From: Pollutimonas harenae
Lineage (GTDB): Bacteria; Pseudomonadota; Gammaproteobacteria; Burkholderiales; Burkholderiaceae_B
NCBI RefSeq assembly: GCF_004153685.1
Contig: NZ_SDQD01000002.1
Coordinates: 930,001-994,000 of the forward strand
Direction: 5' to 3'
Length of the DNA stretch: 64,000 nucleotides
How positions within the stretch are numbered: the stretch's first letter is position 1; the number at the start of each line of letters is the position of its first letter. Of this stretch, positions 33,637 through 43,048 are shown piece after piece. Both the position numbers and the translations under genes were made by a program. The notes below the pieces were generated by a model that was not told the DNA's origin, made no database searches, and saw nothing but the letters and a program-made list of their open reading frames with translations.

Positions 33637-34104
33637 ATGACTACGCTACCCACTGCCCCCGAACTGGAACATCTGGCCACGATTATTGTTGACGTTGGCG
33701 CTCCGCAAGAGATTGGGCACACGCCCGGCGGCAAGCGTCGCGTCATTCCCATCACCGGCGGCACAGTCACCGGTAAACTGTCAGGGCGCATTCTGCCTGG
33801 CGGCGCCGACTTCCAGGTCATACGAACGCACACATTTACCGATATTCACGCCCGCTACGTCATCGAAACTGATCAGGGCGAAACGGTTTACGTGGAAAAC
33901 ACAGGCATACGTACAGGTTCGGCCGAAGACATTGCGTCTCTGGCTCACGGCAAACCGGTGGATCCGGATCGCATCTACTTCCGCAGCTACCCTCGCTTCG
34001 AGACAGCCTCGCCACGGCTTGACTGGCTTAATACACATCTCTTCCTGGGCACCGGCGCACGCTATCCCGACCGTGTGGAACTGAATTTCTATCTTATTCG
34101 CTAG
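33637..34104 (+). CDS. DUF3237 family protein
   Basis: A 155-residue protein matching DUF3237 along its length: 'ATIIVDVGAPQEIGHTPGGKRRVIPITGG', 'GRILPGGADFQ', 'DIHARYVIETDQGETVYVENTGIR' and 'YFRSYPRFET'. These are small beta-barrel proteins of unknown function, often next to aromatic degradation or dehydrogenase genes. It has no signal peptide. It sits 34 bp after the monooxygenase and 38 bp before the Bug receptor, so a role with the hydroxylated product is plausible but unproven. Confidence 0.82.
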   Translation: MTTLPTAPELEHLATIIVDVGAPQEIGHTPGGKRRVIPITGGTVTGKLSGRILPGGADFQVIRTHTFTDIHARYVIETDQGETVYVENTGIRTGSAEDIASLAHGKPVDPDRIYFRSYPRFETASPRLDWLNTHLFLGTGARYPDRVELNFYLIR

Positions 34105-34142
34105 TTAACCAGCACTAAAACAAACACAACAGGAGACTCACC

Positions 34143-35114
34143 ATGAAACCATCCTCCCTGGGCAAATTACTCTCGGCGGCCTGCCTGGCTTTCTTGTCGG
34201 CCACGGCGTCGGCCGCTTACCCAGAACAGCCCATACGGCTGATAGTGGGTTTCCCTGCCGGCACAGGACCCGATATTGTTGCGCGCACCGTAGGCGATCA
34301 ATTGGCCAAGGAAATCGGCCAGTCGGTAGTGGTAGAGAACAAGGCGGGTGCGGGTGGACAGATTGCCGCGTACTCCGCGGCACACAGCCCCGCCAATGGC
34401 TATAACATCCTGATGGGCGAAGTCGGCTCAATAAGCATCGCGCCTGAAACAACCGCCACACTGGCATATAAGCCCATAAAAGAATTCGACCCGATCACAG
34501 AGGCTGTGCGCGCGAACTTTGTACTGGTCATTCCAGCCAATTCGCCCTACAAGACGCTGAAAGAGTTTGTTGCCGCAGCCAAAACCAGCACTGACCGCTT
34601 CAACATTGCCACCTTCGGTGCCGGCACGCCGGGCCACTTCGGGGCCGAAATGCTGGCCGAAGCCGGTGGTTTCAAAATCGAACCCGTCCATTACCGCTCC
34701 ACTGGCGATGCCGTGTCAGCCATCATCAGCGGGCAGGTACAAGGTGCTTTTGTGACGACCGCCATGGCCGCACCGCAACTGAAGGGCGGGAAAATGCGTG
34801 CCCTGGCCATTACCGGCGCGGAACGCACCAAAATGCTGGGTGATATTCCTACCTTCAAGGAACAGAATATGCCTGACGTCGACTTCGGTGCGTGGTTCGC
34901 CTTTTTTGCTCCCAAAGGCACACCAGAAGATGCACTCAATACCCTCAACCAAAAAATCGTTGCCGCCTTGCAGGCCGACAGCGTGCGCAAGACGCTGGAA
35001 GGCAACGGTTTTGTGATTGTGGGTTCCGACCGCAAAGCCTTGGCTGATCTGCTGACCAGCGAGCAAAAACGCTGGTCTGACGTAGTCAAGAAAACCGGCT
35101 TCAAGATCAACTAA
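34143..35114 (+). CDS. Bug-family (TctC) periplasmic solute-binding receptor
   Basis: A 323-residue protein with a signal peptide cleaved after ASA (about residue 24) and the Bug start 'YPEQPIRLIVGFPAGTGPDIVAR'. It also has 'VVVENKAGAGGQIAAYSAA' and 'HYRSTGDAVSAIISGQVQGAF'. As with the receptor at 6557-7525, no TctA/TctB genes accompany it. It is the last gene of the MarR-controlled operon and should present the monooxygenase substrate to a membrane transporter encoded elsewhere. The ATG follows CAGGAGA. Confidence 0.88.
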   Translation: MKPSSLGKLLSAACLAFLSATASAAYPEQPIRLIVGFPAGTGPDIVARTVGDQLAKEIGQSVVVENKAGAGGQIAAYSAAHSPANGYNILMGEVGSISIAPETTATLAYKPIKEFDPITEAVRANFVLVIPANSPYKTLKEFVAAAKTSTDRFNIATFGAGTPGHFGAEMLAEAGGFKIEPVHYRSTGDAVSAIISGQVQGAFVTTAMAAPQLKGGKMRALAITGAERTKMLGDIPTFKEQNMPDVDFGAWFAFFAPKGTPEDALNTLNQKIVAALQADSVRKTLEGNGFVIVGSDRKALADLLTSEQKRWSDVVKKTGFKIN

Positions 35115-35117
35115 AGC

Positions 35118-35147
35118 ACAGGCCTCGCGACGCGTCGCGAGGCCTGT
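35118..35147. terminator. Perfect 30-bp palindrome after the Bug gene (possible terminator)
   Basis: Fifteen bases beginning ACAGGCCTCGCG are followed directly by their exact complement, giving a self-complementary 30-mer three bases after the Bug stop. It lies between convergent genes, as a terminator should. There is no T run on either side, so termination efficiency is uncertain. Confidence 0.5.
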
Positions 35148-35163
35148 CTCCAAGCGATTCATA

Positions 35164-35982
35164 TCAGCTCTTCAATGCCGCGCTCAGGCGCGGCATTACG
35201 CGTCTGGCATTGGCCGCCGTAGCCTGAATCATGTCCATACGGGTCAGGCCCCGCAACTGGGCCATATGGGTGGCAATGCCCGCCACTTCCGCGGGTTCAT
35301 TCCTGGCAGTGGATTTGCCGGGTTCACCCAGCCAGGCCGGTGGAATATCGGGTGCATCGGTTTCCAGTACCAGCGCTTCCAGGGGCAACTGCGCCGCCAG
35401 GCGCCGGATCTGCAAGGCTCTGGGAAAGGTCATGGCACCACCAAAGCCCAAAGCAAAACCATGCTCGATAAACTGCTGGGCTTGCTGGAAGCTCCCATTG
35501 AATGCATGGCCAATGCCGCCTATGGGCTTGCATGCCCGCAAGTGCTTGAGCAATATATCCTGCGAACGCCTGACATGCAGTATGACCGGCAGGCCGTAGC
35601 GTTGAGCCAGCTCTAGCTGGGCTCTGTAGAACATTTCCTGCTTCGCACGCATCTCCGGCTCTTTTAGCCGGGGCAGAAAAAAATCCAGCCCTATCTCGCC
35701 TATGGCCACAAAGCGGGAGTCATCGAGCGAAGCCACAATGCATGACTCCAGCACATCAAGATCGGAGTCTTGTGCATCAGGCACGCAGATGGGATGTATG
35801 CCCAATGCATAGCATCCACCACGAAAAGAGTGGGCCAAGTCACGCACGGTATCGAGGTTGGCCCGCGACACGGCGGGTATGACGATGGCCCCCACCCCTT
35901 GCTCCCCTGCTCGTTCGATGACAGCCGCACGGTCCGCAGCAAACTCGGCCGCATCCAGATGGCAGTGCGTGTCTATCAGCAT
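35164..35982 (-). CDS. TatD-family metal-dependent hydrolase/DNase
   Basis: A 272-residue TIM-barrel protein of the TatD/YcfH/YjjV group. It has the metal-binding 'LIDTHCHLD' start, 'GEIGLDFF' with a Glu ligand, 'PVILHVRRSQDILL', 'GIGHAFNGS' and 'VLETDAPDIPP'. Members act as 3'-5' deoxyribonucleases in repair and quality control; YjjV and YcfH substrates are less clear. The residues are all present. It may be co-transcribed after lolD (21 bp gap). Confidence 0.88.
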   Translation of the reverse strand: MLIDTHCHLDAAEFAADRAAVIERAGEQGVGAIVIPAVSRANLDTVRDLAHSFRGGCYALGIHPICVPDAQDSDLDVLESCIVASLDDSRFVAIGEIGLDFFLPRLKEPEMRAKQEMFYRAQLELAQRYGLPVILHVRRSQDILLKHLRACKPIGGIGHAFNGSFQQAQQFIEHGFALGFGGAMTFPRALQIRRLAAQLPLEALVLETDAPDIPPAWLGEPGKSTARNEPAEVAGIATHMAQLRGLTRMDMIQATAANARRVMPRLSAALKS

Positions 35983-36003
35983 GAGGCTCCCTTGTTCGTG
36001 GAA

Positions 36004-36720
36004 TCAAGCCGTGGTGATGGGTGGCGTCTCGGTATCGACCAAACGGCCTTTATCCATGGACAGCTGTCGATGCGCCAGCGCTGCCAACGCCGGATCGTGG
36101 GTCACGATGACAAAGGCAGTGCCGAATTCACGGTTGACCTGAACCAGCAGCTCGAACATGCTTTCGGCCGTATAGCGATCCAGATTGCCGGTGGGTTCGT
36201 CGGCTAGTACACAAGTTGGCCGCGTCACCAGCGCGCGCGCCAGCGCGACCCGCTGACGCTCACCGCCGGACAGCTGTCCTGGGTAATGGTCGACACGCTC
36301 TGCCAGGCCTACCTGCTCCAGTACGACCTGTGCCTGCTCGCGCGCCGCCGCACGTTTTTCACGACGTACGATCAATGGCATGGCCACATTATCAAGTGCA
36401 GAAAACTCAGGCAGCAAGTGATGGAACTGATAAACAAAACCCAGGCTGCGATTGCGCAACTTGCTGCGCTGCGCCTCGCTCAAGCCTGCCGAGGATTCGC
36501 CATTGATGTAAACCGTTCCCGAAGTGGCTTCATCGAGCAGGCCCAGCGTGTGCAGCAAAGTGCTTTTACCGGAACCCGATGCCCCGACAATGGCTACCAT
36601 TTCACCCGCATCGACATGAAGGCTGACGTCGCGCAACACCTGCACTTCCCGTCCGCCCTCCTGGTAGGTTTTCACCAGATTTCGGGCGCTGAGCGCATGA
36701 GACAAAGCCGTATCAGTCAT
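36004..36720 (-). CDS. lolD: Lipoprotein-releasing ABC transporter ATP-binding protein
   Basis: A 238-residue ATPase with Walker [11 protein letters not shown]-loop in '[17 protein letters not shown]', signature [15 protein letters not shown] and Walker B '[11 protein letters not shown]'. The '[12 protein letters not shown]' segment is the LolD hallmark that separates it from MacB and FtsE. It powers release of outer-membrane lipoproteins to LolA. ATG at 36720 overlaps the end of the lolC/E gene by 8 bp, so translation is coupled. Confidence 0.93.
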   Translation of the reverse strand: MTDTALSHALSARNLVKTYQEGGREVQVLRDVSLHVDAGEMVAIVGASGSGKSTLLHTLGLLDEATSGTVYINGESSAGLSEAQRSKLRNRSLGFVYQFHHLLPEFSALDNVAMPLIVRREKRAAAREQAQVVLEQVGLAERVDHYPGQLSGGERQRVALARALVTRPTCVLADEPTGNLDRYTAESMFELLVQVNREFGTAFVIVTHDPALAALAHRQLSMDKGRLVDTETPPITTA

Positions 36721-37984
36721 GACGCAACACCTGTGCTGGTTGCAGGCTGGACGCACGCCAGCTGGGATAAAGAGTGGCCAGCAAAGACAGCACCAATGAG
36801 GTGATGGCCACGACGACGATGTCGTTCATTTGCGGATTGGACGGCAGTTCGCTGATGAAATAAATTTGCTGCGGCAAAAACTGGACACCCAGCAAGCGTT
36901 CGATAAAGGGAACAATGACGTCGATATTGTAGGCAAGCAAGGTGCCAAAGCCTACGCCCAGTAGAGTGCCGACTATGCCTATCAGCGAGCCTTGCACCAA
37001 AAAAATTCGTGCGATTTCACCGGGACCTGCCCCCAGCGTGCGCAATATCGCAATATCGGAACGCTTGTCTTTTACCGCCATCACCAATGAAGACAGCAAG
37101 TTGAACGCGGCCACTGCCACAATCAGGGCCAATATCAGGAACATCATGCGTTTTTCGGTCTGGACTGCGGCAAACCAGGTGCGGTTGTTCTGGGTCCAGT
37201 CTTGCGCATGCACATACGAGGGCAACACATCACGCAGAGCTTGCGCCACCTGCGGAGCCTGCTGCATGTCGGCGATACGCAAGCGCACGCCACTGGCACC
37301 GCTATCACGAAATACCTTGGCGGCGTCCTCGTAATTGATGAAGGCGAGCGAAGCGTCGTATTCGTAATAACCAGAAGAGAACAGCCCGCTGACCGTGAAT
37401 TGACGCATGCGAGGCGTGAAGCCCGCCGGGGAAATCGACCCCTGCGGCGCCAGCACCAGCACCGTATCACCCACGCCTACCCCAAGGCTATTGGCCAACT
37501 GGTTGCCCAGCACAACGGAATAGCTGCCGGCCGTCAGCGTATCGAGCTTGCCGGAAATCATTTGCCCGGCCAGGTCGGACACGCCGCTTTCAAGATCGGG
37601 GGAAATACCGCGTATCTGGACGCCGCTCAGCGCTTCGCCCCGGACAATCATGCCCTGGGCCGCCACAAAAGGCGCCGTGCCCTGAACTTCGGGATTTTGT
37701 CTTGCGTTATCGGCAATCGTGCGCCATTGGGACAACACCTGTTCAGGCGCCATGCGCGGCACATAAAGCTCGATATGAGGCAACACAGACAGCATGCGAT
37801 CCCTGACCTGAGTCTGAAAGCCATTCATGACGGACAGGACCACGATCAGCGCCGCCACCCCCAATGCAATGCCGGCCATTGAGCTTGCGGCAATGAACGA
37901 CACAAAGCGGTCGCCACGTCCGCCACGACGCCTGGCTCGCACCAAGCCTGCGTAACGGGCCCCTATCCATAATTCATAAGACAT
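36713..37984 (-). CDS. lolC: Lipoprotein-releasing ABC transporter permease (LolC/LolE)
   Basis: A 423-residue inner-membrane protein. It has one N-terminal transmembrane helix ('[20 protein letters not shown]'), a periplasmic domain of about 200 residues, and three C-terminal helices of the FtsX/MacB type. '[11 protein letters not shown]' and '[20 protein letters not shown]' are typical of LolC/LolE. Only one permease gene accompanies lolD, so it may work as a homodimer (LolF-like) or need a second copy elsewhere. ATG at 37984 is preferred; GTG at 37996 is possible. Confidence 0.9.
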   Translation of the reverse strand: MSYELWIGARYAGLVRARRRGGRGDRFVSFIAASSMAGIALGVAALIVVLSVMNGFQTQVRDRMLSVLPHIELYVPRMAPEQVLSQWRTIADNARQNPEVQGTAPFVAAQGMIVRGEALSGVQIRGISPDLESGVSDLAGQMISGKLDTLTAGSYSVVLGNQLANSLGVGVGDTVLVLAPQGSISPAGFTPRMRQFTVSGLFSSGYYEYDASLAFINYEDAAKVFRDSGASGVRLRIADMQQAPQVAQALRDVLPSYVHAQDWTQNNRTWFAAVQTEKRMMFLILALIVAVAAFNLLSSLVMAVKDKRSDIAILRTLGAGPGEIARIFLVQGSLIGIVGTLLGVGFGTLLAYNIDVIVPFIERLLGVQFLPQQIYFISELPSNPQMNDIVVVAITSLVLSLLATLYPSWRASSLQPAQVLRHD

Positions 37985-38024
37985 CGTTAAAGCCACCGTT
38001 TCCCATAAACACTACAATTCAGGA

Positions 38025-38966
38025 ATGCGTATCGTACTACCTGGCGCGCTGCCCGATCCTCGTGAAGCGCGCGAACTCACCGAACACCTGCAAGCCAGCG
38101 CCCCCACATTGCTGGGCTGGCTGCGACAGGCCCGCGCGCGGCTGATTCCCGCCGACCCGGCCCACAGTGGCTGCACGCCCTACGAACTGTGGCAATTGCT
38201 GGCCCGCGGCTTTCAGGCCGAAGACGAACAGAATTTTGCCACAGGCCTGGGGCCCTTATGGGCTCAAGATGTTGCAGAACAAGACCAGCCCGTCTGGCTG
38301 GTTGAACTGGTCCATGTATCACCATCGCGCGACGGCGCAGCATTGCTGCCCGCCGCCGAGCTGGCTATCTCGGCAGAAGACAGTGTAGCCTTGTTCAATT
38401 CCGTACAAGAACTGTTTGCCGAAGTCGGCTTTCACTTGAGCCCATCAAATACTCAGCATTGGCGGATCAGGCCGCCTGCCGACTACGCGCCAGTTTGCGC
38501 CAGCCCCGCGCTGGTCAGCATTACCTCGGTCAATGATTGGTGGCCGCAAGACATGGCATCCCGCCCCTGGCGCCGCTTGGTCAACGAGGTGCAAATGCTG
38601 TGGTATGAGCACCCGGTAAACCAGGCGCGCTACCGGCAAGGCCTGGTCCCCATCAATAGTCTTTGGCTGTTCGGGGGTGCGCGCGCCAACCAGCTTGTCC
38701 ATACTCCCGCAGGGCAAGGCACCCAGGTGTACCAGGATCTGCAGGAATACAGCATCAAACATGACTGGGGTGGCTGGCTGGCGGCGCTGGCCCAACTGGA
38801 GGCGCGTGTATTCGCCCCCCTGGCGGGCGGCAAAATGCCCGAACTGATCCTGACCGGCGCCGATCGCGTCGTCGAACTGACACCCGCAACAACACTGGGC
38901 CGATGGGCCCAATGGCTGCCTGGCAGCCGCAACACATGGAGCCACTGGTGGTCACCCCAAAACTAA
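38025..38966 (+). CDS. Conserved hypothetical protein upstream of recJ (phosphoglycerate mutase-like annotation in relatives)
   Basis: A 313-residue soluble protein without a signal peptide. The N-terminal third is 'LPGALPDPREARELTEHL' and later 'LLPAAELAISAEDSVALFNSVQELFAEVGFHL'. The C-terminal half has 'VNEVQMLWYEHPVNQARYRQGLVPINSLWLFGGA' and 'ILTGADRVVELT'. Homologues in beta-proteobacteria lie before recJ and are sometimes labelled cofactor-independent phosphoglycerate mutase-like. I see no clear metal or catalytic motif, so no activity is assigned. Its 3' end overlaps recJ by 31 bp, indicating one operon. Confidence 0.75.
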   Translation: MRIVLPGALPDPREARELTEHLQASAPTLLGWLRQARARLIPADPAHSGCTPYELWQLLARGFQAEDEQNFATGLGPLWAQDVAEQDQPVWLVELVHVSPSRDGAALLPAAELAISAEDSVALFNSVQELFAEVGFHLSPSNTQHWRIRPPADYAPVCASPALVSITSVNDWWPQDMASRPWRRLVNEVQMLWYEHPVNQARYRQGLVPINSLWLFGGARANQLVHTPAGQGTQVYQDLQEYSIKHDWGGWLAALAQLEARVFAPLAGGKMPELILTGADRVVELTPATTLGRWAQWLPGSRNTWSHWWSPQN

Positions 38967-40660
38967 GCACGCGTCCCAATAACTTTGAGGCCAGCCAAGT
39001 CTTGCAAGACGCTGGCATACACCCCTTGCTTTCGCGGCTATGGGCGGCACGCGGCGTATCGGATCCCAACGAAACCCGCCTGGCCTGGGGTGCGCTGATT
39101 CCTCCGGGGCAATTGACCCATGTGCAGCACGCCGCCCAGGTACTGGCCGACGCCATACAGGCACGCAAGAAACTCTTGATCGTGGCCGACTACGACTGCG
39201 ACGGCGCAACCGCCTGCGCCGTGGGACTGCGCGCCTTGCGCAGCATGGGTGCCATTGTGGACTTCCTGGTGCCCAACCGCTTCGAAACCGGCTACGGACT
39301 CTCGCCAGCTGTGGTGGAGCTGGCCGTACAGCACACCACAGGCAAACCCGACATGCTGATCACCGTCGACAACGGCATTGCCAGCGTGGACGGCGTGGAA
39401 GCGGCCTTACAGGCTGGCATGGACGTCGTCATTACTGATCACCACCTGCCCGGCGATACCTTGCCGCGGGCACTGGCCATCGTGAACCCCAACCAGCCAG
39501 GCTGTGGCTTCCCTTCCAAAAATCTGGCGGGTGTGGGCGTGATTTTCTATCTCATGCTGGCCTTGCGCGCCGAACTCAGGCAGCGCGGCGTGTACGCGGC
39601 CGACGGCGGACCGCGCCTCGACAACCTGGCCGATCTGGTGGCCTTGGGCACAGTCGCCGACGTGGTCAAGCTGGATGCCAACAACCGGCTGCTGGTGACC
39701 CAGGGCCTGCAAAAAATGCGCACTGGCCGCATGCAGGCTGGCGTACGCGCCCTCTTTGCAGTGGCTGGACGCGAGCCGCGCCAAGCCAGCTGCTTCGACC
39801 TGGGTTTTGCCCTGGGTCCGCGCATCAACGCCGCCGGACGCCTGGCCGACATGAGCCTGGGCATCAATTGCCTGACTACCGACGATGAAGGAATAGCACT
39901 CGATTTGGCCCGCCAGCTCGAAACCATGAATCAGGAAAGGCGCGGTATTGAGGCGACCATGCGCGAAGAGGCGCTGGCCGCCATCCAGACGTCCCAGCCA
40001 TCGATCGCCGCAAGCGTTTGCGTGTATCACCCGGAGTGGCATCAGGGCGTGGTCGGCCTTGTGGCATCACGATTGAAAGAAACCTATTGGCGCCCCACCC
40101 TGGCTTTTGCGCGCTCTGATGACGGCGAACTGCGCGGCTCGGGCCGATCCATTCCCGATGTCCACCTGCGCGACGTACTCGATCTGGTGTCAAAACGCCA
40201 CCCCGGCGTCATCCTCAAATTTGGCGGCCATGCCATGGCTGCCGGCCTCACGCTACGCGAAGACGCGTATGAAATGTTCATCAAGGCATTCGATGATGCA
40301 GTAAGGGAAATGAGCGGCAAGGCCAGCTTCGACCCCGTCATAGAAACCGACGGCTCACTGGAAACAGGCTACGCCAATGCCGAAGTTGCCAGCTTGCTGC
40401 AGCAGCAAGTCTGGGGCGCTGGCTTCCCAGCACCCATCTTTCGTGACATCTTTCACGTGCGTCAACAACGGCTGCTCAAGGAAAAACACCTGAAACTGAG
40501 CCTGGAGCGCGGCCACCAGCGCTTTGACGCCATCTGGTTCAACCATGCCGACATGCTGCCCGAACATGCCGACATTGCCTACAGGCTGGACCTGAATGTA
40601 TGGAACGGCATAACCTCTGCCCAGCTGATCGTGGAATACGCCTGCGCGCCGCAAGACTAA
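38936..40660 (+). CDS. recJ: Single-stranded-DNA-specific exonuclease RecJ
   Basis: A 574-residue 5'-3' exonuclease acting in recombination and mismatch repair. DHH-family motifs are complete: 'IVADYDCDGATA', 'ITVDNGIAS', 'VVITDHHLPGD', 'GTVADVVKL' and 'GPRINAAGRL'. The DHHA1 part has 'GSGRSIPDVHL' and 'FGGHAMAAGLTL', and a C-terminal OB-fold follows. The ATG at 38936 overlaps the previous gene; the frame is also open upstream to 38903. It is convergent with the EamA transporter gene. Confidence 0.94.
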   Translation: MEPLVVTPKLSTRPNNFEASQVLQDAGIHPLLSRLWAARGVSDPNETRLAWGALIPPGQLTHVQHAAQVLADAIQARKKLLIVADYDCDGATACAVGLRALRSMGAIVDFLVPNRFETGYGLSPAVVELAVQHTTGKPDMLITVDNGIASVDGVEAALQAGMDVVITDHHLPGDTLPRALAIVNPNQPGCGFPSKNLAGVGVIFYLMLALRAELRQRGVYAADGGPRLDNLADLVALGTVADVVKLDANNRLLVTQGLQKMRTGRMQAGVRALFAVAGREPRQASCFDLGFALGPRINAAGRLADMSLGINCLTTDDEGIALDLARQLETMNQERRGIEATMREEALAAIQTSQPSIAASVCVYHPEWHQGVVGLVASRLKETYWRPTLAFARSDDGELRGSGRSIPDVHLRDVLDLVSKRHPGVILKFGGHAMAAGLTLREDAYEMFIKAFDDAVREMSGKASFDPVIETDGSLETGYANAEVASLLQQQVWGAGFPAPIFRDIFHVRQQRLLKEKHLKLSLERGHQRFDAIWFNHADMLPEHADIAYRLDLNVWNGITSAQLIVEYACAPQD

Positions 40661-40696
40661 AATTTCTTGCGCGTCAGCCGCAGGAAGTCCTGCACA

Positions 40697-41614
40697 TCAG
40701 CTACGAGACGGCAAAGTAGCCAACAACAACCCCGCCAGCGCTATAGCAAACGCCAGCAACTGCACCCCACCCAGGTGCTCACCCAAGACCATCACGCCCA
40801 CCAACGCCGCACTGATCGGAAGCATCACGGTAAAGACACCCGCCTGCGAAGCAGGCACCGACTTCAGCCCTACCATCCATAGCCAGACCGTCCATACACT
40901 GGCGGCAAGCCCATAAAACAACAAAAGCACCCACATATTCAGTTCGACGCTTGTGAAGTCGAATTGCAGCGCTGTATATAGCCCCATAGGCGTCATCAGC
41001 ACAAAACCCCATAAATTGATGACTGCACTGATGCGCTTGGGGCTGAGCACGGCCGTCAGTTTCTTGCCAATAACGGCATAAGAGCCTTCACACAGCACAG
41101 CGCCAAAAATCAGTAAATTACCCAGCCACTGCCTGCCATGTTGTCCGTCCGGTATATTCACGGCGCTGGCAGCTGACGCCTGCGTCAAAGACAAAAGGCC
41201 TATCCCCAACACTCCACAGGCAATGGCCGCCCATACCCGGACACTGATGGCCTCTTTCAGAAACACCCGGCTCAATACCGCTACCGTGGCAGGAATGCAT
41301 GACATGATCACGCCAGCCGATACCGCACTGGTCATACTGACACCGACGATCATGCACAAGGTAAACAAGAAATTACCCAGAAAAGACTCAAGAAAAATCA
41401 GCCAGCGGGTCTGAACCGACAGGACGGGTTCTGTGGCGGGTTTCCGAGTCCAGCGCAGCATGGCCACTGCACCTATGCCAAAACGCATCCAGCCCAGCAG
41501 AAAGACGGGCAGCACCAGTGCCAGCGGCTTGGTCAAGGCCACATACGCACCCACCAGCGACATGGACAGCGCCAGGCAACCGTAGGCTTTGAGCTGGTTC
41601 GAGGAAAAACTCAT
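40697..41614 (-). CDS. DMT-superfamily (EamA) transporter
   Basis: A 305-residue protein with ten hydrophobic segments and two EamA repeats: 'LVGAYVALTKPLALVLPVFLLGWMRFGIG' in the first and 'LIFGAVLCEGSYAVIGKKL' with 'LPISAALVGVMVLGEHL' in the second. It is probably an exporter or importer of amino acids or other small metabolites at the inner membrane; the substrate is unknown. ATG at 41614 starts the usual MSFSSNQLKAYG leader before helix 1; a longer frame to 41692 adds an unlikely stretch. Confidence 0.87.
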   Translation of the reverse strand: MSFSSNQLKAYGCLALSMSLVGAYVALTKPLALVLPVFLLGWMRFGIGAVAMLRWTRKPATEPVLSVQTRWLIFLESFLGNFLFTLCMIVGVSMTSAVSAGVIMSCIPATVAVLSRVFLKEAISVRVWAAIACGVLGIGLLSLTQASAASAVNIPDGQHGRQWLGNLLIFGAVLCEGSYAVIGKKLTAVLSPKRISAVINLWGFVLMTPMGLYTALQFDFTSVELNMWVLLLFYGLAASVWTVWLWMVGLKSVPASQAGVFTVMLPISAALVGVMVLGEHLGGVQLLAFAIALAGLLLATLPSRS

Positions 41615-41948
41615 GGAAAACCCAAGAAGGAGCAGCCTCGTATTATCACCTACGAGACCTATTGATCCCATTGCAGCAAAAAACAAAAACATGCTCGGCT
41701 AGCAGCATAAAAAGAGGAGTACAATAAGGGTTTACCGCGATACGCCGGCGCACCCCGCCGGCCTTCTTTTTTTCTGCCCAGCGCATGATCTGCGCGGCAT
41801 CTGCCGGCACGCCCCACCCCGCGCTCAGCCCGCAAACCCCGACAGCGGTGTCATCCATTCATACAGTCAGGCTGCCTCAGCTTGTGATGCCCCGCGCTTG
41901 CCGCAGGGTATTCAGCACGGCTGCCTAAACCCATTAAGGATACCAACC
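41615..41948. other. Intergenic leader region with a terminator-like hairpin
   Basis: This 334-bp gap lies between the leftward EamA gene and the rightward symporter gene. It has no convincing ORF. A TACAAT box at 41720-41725 could be a -10 for a short rightward RNA that would end at the hairpin at 41744-41773. From 41774 to 41948 the DNA is C-rich, with a small GCGCA/TGCGC hairpin at about 41780. I recognised no known riboswitch. Confidence 0.4.
41744..41773 (+). terminator. Intrinsic terminator in the symporter leader
   Basis: GCCGGC (41744-41749), a 7-nt loop and GCCGGC (41757-41762) are followed by CTTC and seven T. It is 176 bp upstream of the next ATG, so it may end a small RNA or act as an attenuator. 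Confidence 0.6.
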
Positions 41949-42932
41949 ATGCAGGCTATCGCCCGCCTGAGCGCTTTTGTTGGCAAAACATTTGCCATCT
42001 GGGTATTGCTTTTTGCCATACTCGCCTTCTTTGCCCCCGAGCAATTCACCTGGATTGCTCGGTATATCGTCCCGCTGCTGGGTATTATTATGTTCGGCAT
42101 GGGTCTGACCTTGTCCAAAAACGACTTTGCCGAGGTCTTCAAGCGCCCAGGCACCGTCGCCATAGGCGTACTAGGCCAGTTCATTATCATGCCGGCCCTG
42201 GCCTGGGTGCTCAGCACAGCCCTGCAGCTTCCACCAGAAATCGCAGTCGGCGTGATACTGGTGGGTTGCTGCCCCGGCGGGACCGCATCCAACGTCATGG
42301 CCTTCCTGGCCCGCGGCGATGTAGCGCTTTCAGTCGCCATCACCTCGGTAACCACATTACTGGCTCCAGTGGTGACGCCAGCACTCATCTACCTGCTGGC
42401 CAGCCAATGGCTGGAAGTCAGCGCGGCAGCCATGTTCTGGTCTATCGTGCAGGTCGTGATCCTGCCCATCATCCTGGGCATCGTGGCGCAATCGCTGTTG
42501 CGTGAAAAGGTCAAGGCTTGCGTTGCCTTGCTGCCCCTGGTGTCGGTGGTGTCCATTGTGGCCATCGTTGCCGCCGTCGTTGCCGTCAGCCAGGAAAAAA
42601 TTGCGACGACCGGCCTGGTGATCTTCGCCGTCGTGATTCTGCATAACAGCCTGGGCCTGTTGTTGGGCTACTGGCTGGGTAAACTGACAGGCCTGTCTGT
42701 GGCCCAACGCAAGTCGCTCTCGATTGAAGTCGGCATGCAGAACTCTGGCTTGGGCGCTGCTCTGGCCTCTGCTCATTTCTCGCCGTTGGCTGCCGTGCCC
42801 AGCGCTATTTTCAGCGTGTGGCACAACATCTCAGGTCCGCTCATTGCAACGCTGTATCAGCGTTTCAAGGACGACGGATCTGACGAAAGGCTTGCCAGCC
42901 CCGCTGTGAGTTCTGTAAAAGCAGCACAATAA
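41949..42932 (+). CDS. Bile acid:sodium symporter family transporter (PanS/YocS-like)
   Basis: A 327-residue membrane protein with about nine or ten helices. It has the family motifs '[21 protein letters not shown]', '[30 protein letters not shown]' and '[20 protein letters not shown]'. The 'CPGGTASNV' and '[10 protein letters not shown]' crossover motifs bind sodium in BASS proteins. Bacterial relatives carry ketopantoate (PanS) or other organic acids. ATG at 41949 follows AAGGA; an upstream GTG/CTG extension is unlikely. It ends at a strong terminator. Confidence 0.87.
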   Translation: MQAIARLSAFVGKTFAIWVLLFAILAFFAPEQFTWIARYIVPLLGIIMFGMGLTLSKNDFAEVFKRPGTVAIGVLGQFIIMPALAWVLSTALQLPPEIAVGVILVGCCPGGTASNVMAFLARGDVALSVAITSVTTLLAPVVTPALIYLLASQWLEVSAAAMFWSIVQVVILPIILGIVAQSLLREKVKACVALLPLVSVVSIVAIVAAVVAVSQEKIATTGLVIFAVVILHNSLGLLLGYWLGKLTGLSVAQRKSLSIEVGMQNSGLGAALASAHFSPLAAVPSAIFSVWHNISGPLIATLYQRFKDDGSDERLASPAVSSVKAAQ

Positions 42933-42984
42933 ATATCAAGACAGAGCAGGCGCCGGGTTCTGAACCAAGCCGGCATTAAATATC

Positions 42985-43021
42985 AAAAGGCCTGGCGCAA
43001 GAGATTGCGCCAGGCCTTTTT
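42985..43021. terminator. Bidirectional intrinsic terminator
   Basis: A perfect 16-bp stem (42985-43000 with 43005-43020, core GGCCTGGCGCAA) closes on a GAGA loop, with A4 on the left and T5 on the right. It separates the symporter gene from the convergent SnoaL-VOC gene. Confidence 0.92.
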
Positions 43022-43048
43022 GCTTATTGGTAGGCTGAACGATGGGGT

